Below, one piece after another: positions 1 through 6,031 of a stretch of 7,709 nt of DNA (its first letter is position 1; every line of letters starts with the position of its first letter). Origin of the DNA: Armatimonadota bacterium (lineage in GTDB: Bacteria; Armatimonadota; Zipacnadia; Zipacnadales; UBA11051); NCBI GenBank assembly GCA_003542955.1, contig DPJP01000131.1:1-7709 (forward strand). Direction: 5' to 3'. The translations under genes were made by a program, and so were the position numbers. The notes beneath the pieces are model-generated. The model was not told the origin of the DNA. It searched no databases and worked only from the letters and a program-made list of their open reading frames with translations.

Positions 1-1453
1 TGGGGCCTTCCGGCTCCTTGGGTACCTCAGGCTCTTGCGGTGGCTGAGCCTCGTCAGACGGACCGGGCTCCGGCGGGGTGGCCGGCTCCTGTCCGGGGGC
101 ACCGGGCGGCTGTTGCGCAGGCGCATCTACAATGATGACGGTATCCGGGTCAACCGAGTTGCCGGTGAATCCGGACCCGTGGCAGTAGCCATCGAAGCCG
201 GTGCCGGGCTTGTCCATCATGTCGCTCCAGTCGCCGGTCTTCGAGTAACTCCCATCCGGGTTCTTCGTGACAAAGCCGTTCTTGTGGAGCCAGTCCATCG
301 CATCGTCGCCCTGGAGTATCTGGGTGTTGGAGGGGGGCGCGCTTGACCCGTCGTCGGTGGGCTCTTCGGCGGGCGGCTGGTCCCAGCTCTGGGGAATCTC
401 GATGGGCGGAGCAGGCTCCTCGGGCGGGAGCATGGATGTCGGAGAGACCGGCTGGGTCACGGCAGGCGGTGGGAAAAGCGTCTGGATGATCTGCGGACCG
501 TTAATCAGGACTGAAATGCCACCGGCTCCCGTGCCCGCAATAATCGGGGCCCATCCAGGGGTACGCAGGCCGTCTCTGACATTCAGCGGGTCGCGCAGGA
601 AATCATCGGCGAAGCAGACCGAGGCGAGAAGCAATGGCGCGAAGGTCAGGAAGAGGTTCCACAGCACCCGGACAACGGCCAGCAGTGTGGCGGTTACCGC
701 CGCGGCGTGCCCACCTCCCGCGCCTGCGCGTGAGGCCTCCTGCGGCGTTCGCGTGATCAGGTAGGCCACCAGCGGGCCGAGGATCACCGTGAGCCGCATG
801 TAGTTGTACTGCGTGAGGCTGAACGAGAAGGTGTTGATTGCATTGCCGATGGCAGCCAGCGGCCCGAGCTTCGTGAATATGCCCGCGAGACCTGTCACAA
901 TGGGGCCGCCCCGGTAGAGCAGGAATGCCACGGCGTAGGGGGCGGCAAGGCCGGCGGCGACGAGGAAAAGCCGCGGTATCTTGCGCCGCATCGGCAGAAG
1001 CGGCAGCAGCATGCGATCGATGGGCTTGCGCAGGACGGCGAGGGTGACGGGCAGGGCGATCATCAGCAGGAATGTACCCCAGTCCCTACCCTCTCGCAGA
1101 CCGGAGTAGATGAGCCATATCACCGCGCCGGTGAAACCACCCGCTACGGAGGCCAGGCTCCAAAGCCGCTGCTGGCGCTCGTTGAGCCGGGGAGCATCCA
1201 TGCCCTTCTGGGTCATGAGGGCCTTTGTTGTTGCCGCCTTCGCCGCCTGGGTCTGCTGGGCGACCCAGGAGGCGCCGTCGAAGTAGAGCCAGCCTCCCGT
1301 CGTGGGGTCGAGGGTCCACCAGCGGCCGGAGCCGTCCAGCACGCGGAGAGCCTGCACCGCCGCGGTGAATTGCTCGGGGGTGAGTGATCCTGCGTTGCGC
1401 TGGGCCACCAGCGACGTGTACTGCCGCACTGCATCATCGAAGCTCATCGCCAT
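1..1453 (-). CDS. Multi-pass membrane protein with N-terminal Trp-rich module and proline-rich tail (3' end outside window)
   Basis: The frame is open for 484 codons from ATG at 1453 to the window edge, so the C-terminus is missing. AGGAGG at 1462-1467, 8 nt upstream, supports this start; a second ATG lies two codons in. I do not recognise a named family. Residues 1-65 form a soluble module: an amphipathic helix (FDDAVRQYTSLVAQRNAG), then LTPEQF, then GRWWTLDPTTGGWLYFDG with a final SW. I recall similar Trp-rich modules in hypothetical proteins of Chloroflexota-like bacteria. Hydrophobic segments follow at roughly 98-118, 127-142, 161-180, 184-205, 220-235, 253-281 and 300-326, with arginine/lysine-rich turns between. 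Residues 327-375 are a Pro/Glu-rich linker. Residues 376-443 are a small folded-looking module (DDAMDWLHKNGFVTKNPDGS, then GTGFDGYCHGSGFTGNS). A second Pro/Glu-rich stretch reaches the edge. It is the last visible gene of the run, 21 nt after the propeller gene. The function is unknown. Confidence 0.85.
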   Translation of the reverse strand, partial: MAMSFDDAVRQYTSLVAQRNAGSLTPEQFTAAVQALRVLDGSGRWWTLDPTTGGWLYFDGASWVAQQTQAAKAATTKALMTQKGMDAPRLNERQQRLWSLASVAGGFTGAVIWLIYSGLREGRDWGTFLLMIALPVTLAVLRKPIDRMLLPLLPMRRKIPRLFLVAAGLAAPYAVAFLLYRGGPIVTGLAGIFTKLGPLAAIGNAINTFSFSLTQYNYMRLTVILGPLVAYLITRTPQEASRAGAGGGHAAAVTATLLAVVRVLWNLFLTFAPLLLASVCFADDFLRDPLNVRDGLRTPGWAPIIAGTGAGGISVLINGPQIIQTLFPPPAVTQPVSPTSMLPPEEPAPPIEIPQSWDQPPAEEPTDDGSSAPPSNTQILQGDDAMDWLHKNGFVTKNPDGSYSKTGDWSDMMDKPGTGFDGYCHGSGFTGNSVDPDTVIIVDAPAQQPPGAPGQEPATPPEPGPSDEAQPPQEPEVPKEPEGP

Positions 1454-1461
1454 TGCGACGC

Positions 1462-1467
1462 CCTCCT
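1462..1467 (-). promoter_or_regulatory. Strong Shine-Dalgarno of the membrane protein gene
   Basis: AGGAGG on the minus strand lies 8 nt before ATG 1453, inside the 21-nt gap after the propeller stop codon. It is the best ribosome binding site in the gene run. It fixes the start and suggests this gene can be translated independently of its upstream neighbour. Confidence 0.75.
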
Positions 1468-1474
1468 GTCCACC

Positions 1475-2476
1475 TCAGGGAAGCTCCGAGACCCGACTGA
1501 CGCCATTCTCGGTACCCAACCACAGAACCCCGCGGGAGTCTATCGCGGAGTCCTTCACCTCCCAGCCCGCCAATCCCTGCCTGGGGGTGATCAACAACCA
1601 CGATTCTTCTTTTCTGATTGCCGCGCCGTCGTACTCGGAGGCGAACCAGAGCCGCCCGAGCGGGTCCTGGAAGATCGAGCGGACCCGCTCGCCGGCCAGC
1701 CCGTCTTCGCGGGTCAGTGATGTCCAGGCGCCCTCGAACAGCCGTGCGGCGCCGCCACGTCGTGCATAGCCGGTGGACACCCAGATGGCTCCCTGAGCAT
1801 CCTGCATGATGTCATTGACCGAGGCGTGGGGGAGGACACTCTCAGCGTCGATGGCCTGCCAGGTGCGGCCATCATGGCGGGTCAGGCCGCCCTCCGTGGG
1901 GTGGCTGGCGCCGAACCACAGCACTCCGTCACGGTCCTGGAAGATCACATCCACCGACGGTCGGGCCAGGCCATCGGCGGTGGTGTAGATGCGCCACCGC
2001 CCATCGACAAGCCGGGCCGCGCCGGTCTCTGCACCGACCCAGACTGCGCCGTCGCGGTCCTGGAGCAGTGAGAGATACCGAGGCGGTGGCAGGCCGTCGG
2101 CCTCGGTGAGCGTACGCCATCCCGCGGGCTCGCGAACGGTCACCCCGGAGGCGTGGGCGACCCACAGGTTGCCGGCAGTGTCCAGCAGCAGGCCCCTGAC
2201 ATAGCGCATGTGAGGCGCACCCTCCGGCAGCGGCAGCAATCGGCCGGTTGCGCCGTCAATGGGCTGCAGACCGTCGCTGCCGCCGGCCCAGACCGTCTCG
2301 CCCTCGATGACAAGCGCGGAAACCTCATAGGGCGGGCGGATGAGCAGCCAGCCTGCGGGCATCGTGGCGCGCGCGGCGAGGGTGTCGCCTGCCGTGGTCA
2401 GCCTCATGGTGACCAGCACGAGTGCCGCAGCGAGCAGCACAACTCCCAGGGCGACAAATGCGCGCGCGAATCTCAC
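1475..2476 (-). CDS. Membrane-anchored seven-bladed beta-propeller (Reg_prop-like)
   Basis: This 333-residue protein has one N-terminal hydrophobic segment (about 6-24, after MRFAR), followed by an extracytoplasmic beta-propeller. Seven repeats of about 42 residues each carry a D-x-x-G-x-(L/V/I)-W core. The aligned tryptophans are W63, W105, W146, W187, W232, W277 and W319, with examples such as QDRDGAVWVG and QDRDGVLWFG. Most repeats end in W-x-x-(L/Y/I) and then a DGL turn. This is the pattern of two-component regulator propellers (Reg_prop, PF07494), known from periplasmic sensor domains of hybrid histidine kinases. No kinase, HATPase or response-regulator domain follows here. The last repeat lacks its outer strand, but residues 42-51 (GWLLIRPPYE) resemble that strand, so N-to-C closure of the ring is likely. 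The start is GTG at 2476, overlapping the ATPase stop as GTGA, so translation is probably coupled. A role as ligand sensor or protein-docking platform for the transporter is inference. Confidence 0.85.
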   Translation of the reverse strand: MRFARAFVALGVVLLAAALVLVTMRLTTAGDTLAARATMPAGWLLIRPPYEVSALVIEGETVWAGGSDGLQPIDGATGRLLPLPEGAPHMRYVRGLLLDTAGNLWVAHASGVTVREPAGWRTLTEADGLPPPRYLSLLQDRDGAVWVGAETGAARLVDGRWRIYTTADGLARPSVDVIFQDRDGVLWFGASHPTEGGLTRHDGRTWQAIDAESVLPHASVNDIMQDAQGAIWVSTGYARRGGAARLFEGAWTSLTREDGLAGERVRSIFQDPLGRLWFASEYDGAAIRKEESWLLITPRQGLAGWEVKDSAIDSRGVLWLGTENGVSRVSELP

Positions 2477-3129
2477 CTGGTTTCATCCCCGATCAAGCGG
2501 CCCTCGGTCAGGCGCAGCACGCGGCAGGCGAGACGCTCGAGTTCACTCTCGTCGTGGGTGACGTAGATCAGACCCGCCCTTGATTCGGCGACGATGTGCT
2601 CGACCAGTGCGAGCATTTCGTCCCGGGCGGCGCGATCCAGATTGCTGAGCGGCTCGTCCATCAGCAGCCATTCGGGCTGCGGCGCCAGCGCCCGGGCGAT
2701 GGCAACTCGGCGCGCCTGGCCGCCGGAAAGCTGCGCCGGGTAGCGTTGCTCGAGCCTGCCCAGGCCGGTGTCCTCGATGATCCGCCCCAGCCGAGCCCGG
2801 GCCTCGGGCGCCGCCAGGCTTCGCAGGCCGAACGACACGTTGCCGGCCACCGTCATGTGGGGCCACAGCGCCGGCGACTGGAAGACGAAGCCCAGCCCAC
2901 GCCGGTGTGGCGCCATGCCCCAGCCCCGTCGGCTGACGACGCGACCATCCATGAGCACTTCACCGCTCTCGGGCAACTCGAGGCCGGCGATGATGCGCAA
3001 CAGCGTGGTCTTGCCGCTGCCGGATGCACCCAGAATGCCGAGCGAGGCGCCCCGTTCCAGCTCGAGGCTGACCCCTTCCAGCACGGGCACTTCACCGAAG
3101 CGCTTGACGACGGCGCGGACCTCAATCAT
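2473..3129 (-). CDS. ABC transporter ATP-binding protein, Fe3+/polyamine/thiamine-importer type
   Basis: This 218-residue cytoplasmic ATPase powers the adjacent permease. All motifs are intact: Walker A GASGSGKT (34-41), Q-loop Q84 in FVFQSPALWPHMTV, signature LSGGQ (134-138), Walker B WLLMDEP with catalytic E159, D-loop SNLD (162-165) and switch histidine H192 in YVTHDESE. The frame is open further upstream to 3246, but those residues overlap the permease and look unlike protein. ATG 3129 is chosen because GGAGG lies 8 nt upstream and the product then begins MIEVRAVVKRFGEVPVLEGV, the normal start of an ABC domain. It overlaps the permease end by 8 nt (ATGATTGA). FbpC and PotA-like ATPases usually reach about 350 residues with a C-terminal TOBE regulatory domain. 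This one stops right after the nucleotide-binding domain, so that control is absent. The length matches ThiQ-type ATPases, which makes the substrate uncertain. Confidence 0.93.
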   Translation of the reverse strand: MIEVRAVVKRFGEVPVLEGVSLELERGASLGILGASGSGKTTLLRIIAGLELPESGEVLMDGRVVSRRGWGMAPHRRGLGFVFQSPALWPHMTVAGNVSFGLRSLAAPEARARLGRIIEDTGLGRLEQRYPAQLSGGQARRVAIARALAPQPEWLLMDEPLSNLDRAARDEMLALVEHIVAESRAGLIYVTHDESELERLACRVLRLTEGRLIGDETR

Positions 3130-4777
3130 CACTGCGGCCTCCGCCCACACCGGCGCGGCGTGGCCCGCGCGCGAGGGCCCATGCTGCCGCGCCGCCCGCG
3201 ACCGCGGCGAGCAGTACCATGGCCAGGCACAGCCCGGCAACCTCATCGGTGGCTCCGTAGTGCAGGTAGGTGTAGATGCGCATGGTGATGGTGGCGTGTC
3301 CGGGCGGGGCCAGTGCCAGTGTTGCGCCGAGTTCGCCGGCTGTCAGGGCGAAGACGATGCAGCCGGCGGCCAGCAGCCCCGGGGCCAGCAGCGGCAGGCG
3401 CACCCGCCACCAGCCCTGCCAGGGGGAGGTCTGCATGACGCGGGCGGCGTCGGAGAGCAGCGGGTCCTGGCGGCGCATCTGGGCCAGCAGCACGAGGGCG
3501 GCATAGGGCGCGAAGCGCGCCAGGGCCGCCAGCACCAGCAGGCTGCTGCCGTCGGTGAGCGCCGGGGGCAGGACGTGCTGGCGCAGGCTGATCAGGCCAA
3601 CGCCTACGAGGGATGCGGGGACCGCCAGAGGCAGGCCGACCATCACCCGCCAGATGCGCCCCGCCGACCCCGTTGCTCGCATGCGCTCGGCGGCAATCAG
3701 TGCCAGCGGAAGCGACAACACAGATGTGATCAGGCAGATGCGTGTGGTGAGGCCGATCTCCCCGCGTGCCAGCCGCAGCGTCTCCAGCCAGCCGGAGGGC
3801 GACGCGATCACCGTGGCCAACGCCACCGCGGGCACGGCGATGTGCACCGCCAGCGTCAACAACGCGCCGAGGTGGATCGCGCGGAGCCCGGCGGGCCACG
3901 ACAGTGCCACTCCGGCGGATCGCTGGCCGCGCGCGCGGGTCGATGCCGCGTCGCGCAGTGCCCGCTGGAGGTAGAACACCGCCACACATGCCAACACCAG
4001 CAGGGGGAAACTTAGCACAAAGGCGCGTGCCGGCTCGCTGGTTGCGCTGTACTCGGCGAAGGGCTCCATGGCATAGGTGTTGACCGCGAACAGCGAGGGC
4101 AGGCCGTAGTCGGTCAGACCGAGGATGAACAACAGGGCTCCGCCGGCGGCGAGGAATGGTGCCGATAGAGGCAGGGCGATATCACTCAACGCCTGCACGT
4201 CGGGGGCCAGCAGGCGGGCGGCCTCGAACTGCGCGGGATCAACCATCTCGAGCCCGATGAGTGCCAGTCCCACCGCCAGCGGCAGTTGTGCCATCGTCCC
4301 GACGAACCACGCGGCGCCCCAGCCCCGGAAGGGAAGAGGCGCCAGGCCGCGCGCCGCCAGCAGGCGACTGAGGACGGCACTCGCGTGCATCCAGGCCATG
4401 CCGTGGATGTAGGGCGGCACGGGGGCGAGCACGACGGCCAGCCAGCGCAGATGTGACCACGGGGCCCTCCGCCAGCCCCAGAGCACCGTTGCGACGGCCA
4501 GGCCGACGAGCAGGGCGGCGAGGGCGGTTCCCGCGGCCAGGCCCATACTCCGTCCGAGCAGCACGGCCTGCCGGTCCGCGAGCAGCAGACTCGAGGCATC
4601 GCCGAGGTCTCCGGCGCGCGCCGAGGCGCCGGTCTGCGCCAACAGCGCGATCAGAGGGCCAAAGACGACTGCGACAAAGATCAGAGAAGCCGCCCATGAG
4701 CGCGCGCGGCGAATTGCGCCGTGCAGGGCGCAGGGGCATTCTGGCGCCATCTTCGATCCGCTGGTACTCGCGCACAT
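3122..4777 (-). CDS. Fused two-domain ABC importer permease (FbpB-like)
   Basis: The gene encodes an inner-membrane permease of about 550 residues in which two binding-protein-dependent transport domains are fused, as in FbpB/SfuB ferric-iron permeases. Numbered from TTG 4783, hydrophobic segments begin at about 30-50 (SWAASLIFVAVVFGPLIALL) and recur through 528. Each half has an EAA-type coupling loop: EAARLLAPDVQALSDIALPL (187-206) and DAARVMQTSPWQGWWRVRLP (from 445). The TAGELGATLALAPPG segment near 481 matches the conserved end of FbpB-like permeases. The start is uncertain. TTG 4783 overlaps the binding-protein stop as TTGA, ATG 4777 leaves a 2-nt gap, and ATG 4750 would remove a Cys-containing leader (with a CPC motif). 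None has a clear Shine-Dalgarno; ATG 4777 is chosen on codon preference, and translation is probably coupled to the upstream gene. The end overlaps the ATPase start by 8 nt. Substrate could be Fe3+, another metal complex or a small organic ion. Confidence 0.92.
   Translation of the reverse strand: MCASTSGSKMAPECPCALHGAIRRARSWAASLIFVAVVFGPLIALLAQTGASARAGDLGDASSLLLADRQAVLLGRSMGLAAGTALAALLVGLAVATVLWGWRRAPWSHLRWLAVVLAPVPPYIHGMAWMHASAVLSRLLAARGLAPLPFRGWGAAWFVGTMAQLPLAVGLALIGLEMVDPAQFEAARLLAPDVQALSDIALPLSAPFLAAGGALLFILGLTDYGLPSLFAVNTYAMEPFAEYSATSEPARAFVLSFPLLVLACVAVFYLQRALRDAASTRARGQRSAGVALSWPAGLRAIHLGALLTLAVHIAVPAVALATVIASPSGWLETLRLARGEIGLTTRICLITSVLSLPLALIAAERMRATGSAGRIWRVMVGLPLAVPASLVGVGLISLRQHVLPPALTDGSSLLVLAALARFAPYAALVLLAQMRRQDPLLSDAARVMQTSPWQGWWRVRLPLLAPGLLAAGCIVFALTAGELGATLALAPPGHATITMRIYTYLHYGATDEVAGLCLAMVLLAAVAGGAAAWALARGPRRAGVGGGRSDD
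3138..3142 (-). promoter_or_regulatory. Shine-Dalgarno that decides the ATPase start
   Basis: GGAGG on the minus strand, within the 3' end of the permease gene, is 8 nt upstream of ATG 3129. It supports the 218-residue ATPase over the longer frame that begins at 3246. Confidence 0.65.
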
Positions 4778-4779
4778 GG

Positions 4780-5805
4780 TCAACGCACAAACAACTCGCG
4801 CATCTCGCCTTGCGCCCGCTCGAACTGGTCAAAGACCTCAGCGAAACTCACGGGCATCGTGCGGAGCTTCTCGACCTCGAGCCAGTCCGGGGCCGCGTCG
4901 TGCGCGCGGAGCGGAACCTGGCAGAAGCCGGCCTCAAGCAGTTTGCGCTCGACCTCCTCGCTGACCAGGTAGTCGATGAGCGCATGCGCCTGCTCCGGGT
5001 TCGGGCCGCCCTTGACCATCGCCACCGTGCCGGGGATGACCAGCGTGCCGCGCCCGCCCTCCTCCTGGTCAGGAATGATGATCTTCACCGGGGCGCCACG
5101 CTTGACCGCCCCCCAGGCGTCGTCGCTGTCGGTCAGACCAGTCTTCACCTCACCGCTGCTGATCAGGTCGCGCGAGGTCGCGTTGCCGTCCACGATTCGC
5201 ACGCCGGCAGCCTTGAGCCGCTTGTAGAATGCGAGCGCCTGCTCGGGACCCAGCCAGGCGTACATTGCCGCAGCCTCCGTCGCAGTCGTCCCGAAGATCG
5301 GGTAGGCCATCGAGACCTGGTGCTGACCCCAGGCAGGCTCGGCCAGGTCCTCGATGCCGGCGGGGTACTGCTCGGGCGCGACACGGTCGGTGTTGACCAG
5401 CATCACTCGCGCGCGACCGGGCAGGCCGCTCCAGTAGCCCTCCGGGTCCACGTACTGTGGGGGGAGGTCCTCGGCGGCAGGGGAGCGGTAGGGAGCCAGG
5501 ATGCCCCGCTGCTTGAGCTTGAGCGTCTGGACGAACTCGCCGTTCATCCACACGTCGGCCTGGGGGCTCTGCTGCTCGGCGATGAGGCGATTCACGAGGC
5601 CGGTGGTCTTCGCCGCCTCGACATCGAATACAGGCAGCACGCGGATGCCGCTGCGCGTCTCGAACTCCCGGAGGAGCGGCTCGGAGAAGTTCTGGTCGTA
5701 GGAGCAGTAGATGACTACCGACGGGGCTTCCCCTTCCGGCCTGCAGCCGAGCGGGACAACTGCCATCAGTACTGTCACAGATAGCAGCAGCAGCGAACTG
5801 CGCAT
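4780..5805 (-). CDS. Extracellular solute-binding protein, family 1 / FbpA-like
   Basis: This 341-residue periplasmic or lipid-anchored protein should capture the substrate for the adjacent permease. A signal peptide (MRSSLLLLSVTVLMAVVPLG) ends at C21, which suggests a lipoprotein, although proline at position -3 is not standard for a lipobox. The mature part opens with VVIYCSYDQNF, then SGIRVLPVFD and QADVWMNGEF, as in iron(III)-type binding proteins. Further family marks are MAYPIFGTTATEAAAMYAWL (167-184) and GTLVIPGTVAMVKGGPNPEQ (253-272). In FbpA, an adjacent tyrosine pair that binds Fe3+ sits after the GEV-x-x-GL segment. Here the equivalent place reads GEVKTGLTDSDDAW (218-231), so the tyrosines are absent and acidic residues stand in their place. 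Substrate is therefore open. ATG 5805 has AGGGAG 9 nt upstream (5815-5820). It is the first gene of the run, and its stop lies against the permease start. Confidence 0.92.
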   Translation of the reverse strand: MRSSLLLLSVTVLMAVVPLGCRPEGEAPSVVIYCSYDQNFSEPLLREFETRSGIRVLPVFDVEAAKTTGLVNRLIAEQQSPQADVWMNGEFVQTLKLKQRGILAPYRSPAAEDLPPQYVDPEGYWSGLPGRARVMLVNTDRVAPEQYPAGIEDLAEPAWGQHQVSMAYPIFGTTATEAAAMYAWLGPEQALAFYKRLKAAGVRIVDGNATSRDLISSGEVKTGLTDSDDAWGAVKRGAPVKIIIPDQEEGGRGTLVIPGTVAMVKGGPNPEQAHALIDYLVSEEVERKLLEAGFCQVPLRAHDAAPDWLEVEKLRTMPVSFAEVFDQFERAQGEMRELFVR

Positions 5806-5922
5806 GGCTCTTCACTCCCTGGCGGTCGGGTCCACGGCGCGCGACGGGTGCGATGGGGTACAATGTGGCAGCCGGGCTCCATCTTCCCCGCAACCGGATA
5901 TGACTCCTGCCGGGCTTGCCGG

Positions 5923-5974
5923 GAGAGACGACACGGCTGATGGAATGCGCGCCGGCGCGCCGTCGTCTTCTCTC
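5923..5974. repeat. Nested inverted repeat with a perfect 14-bp GC palindrome
   Basis: GCGCGCCGGCGCGC at 5947-5960 is its own reverse complement. Around it, GAGAGA (5923-5928), CGAC (5929-5932) and GGC (5935-5937) can pair with TCTCTC (5969-5974), GTCG (5962-5965) and GCC (5959-5961). Bulges are AC on the left and TCT on the right. The outer stem and the inner palindrome share two bases, so they are alternatives. No T-tract follows, so it is not a classical terminator. An operator for one or both divergent genes is possible but unproven, and GC-rich DNA makes such palindromes more likely by chance. Confidence 0.4.
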
Positions 5975-6020
5975 ACATGCGGAGATGCGCGCCAGAGTCA
6001 CGATATCAGCGTCATGAGAT

Positions 6021-6026
6021 AGGGGA
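6021..6026 (+). promoter_or_regulatory. Shine-Dalgarno-like AGGGGA that favours a CTG start for the esterase
   Basis: AGGGGA (followed by TC) lies 5 nt before CTG 6032 but 17 nt before GTG 6044, which is too far for the usual spacing. It overlaps the stop of a minimal ATG-AGA-TAG frame at 6014-6022 that is in phase with the esterase. Confidence 0.4.
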
Positions 6027-6031
6027 TCGCT

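Larger units (their letters stand above)
5806..6031. promoter_or_regulatory. Divergent intergenic region between transporter run and esterase
   Basis: These 226 nt separate two divergently transcribed genes and must hold the promoter for the transporter run, and probably also that of the esterase. I could not pick a convincing -35/-10 pair for either direction. The only -10-like hexamer, TACAAT at 5859-5864 on the plus strand, has no matching -35 box. The region contains a nested inverted repeat (5923-5974), a 9-bp direct repeat ATGCGCGCC (5945-5953 and 5985-5993, exactly 40 bp apart) and three copies of GCCGGG (5871, 5909, 5918). No riboswitch or terminator is recognisable. Confidence 0.5.

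Noticed and set aside
267..764. Open frame on the plus strand (165 codons)
   Set aside because: It is antisense to the membrane protein gene, whose reading frame has the strong ribosome binding site and consistent membrane segments.
2768..4015. Long open frame on the plus strand (415 codons)
   Set aside because: It is antisense to the ATPase and permease, which have clear family motifs. Its product is Arg/Gln/Gly/His-rich, without domains, as expected for an antisense frame in GC-rich DNA.
4453..5784. Long open frame on the plus strand (443 codons)
   Set aside because: It is antisense to the binding protein and the start of the permease. It is rich in Arg, Leu and Val without a recognisable fold and has no independent support.
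5859..5864. TACAAT as a -10 box for the esterase
   Set aside because: No -35-like hexamer is found 16-18 nt upstream, and the implied leader of about 160 nt would run through the palindrome. It is a single hexamer match only.
5806..6031. Fur box or metal riboswitch upstream of the FbpA-like gene
   Set aside because: No AT-rich inverted motif of the Fur type and no conserved riboswitch core could be found in this spacer, although iron-type transporters often have Fur sites.
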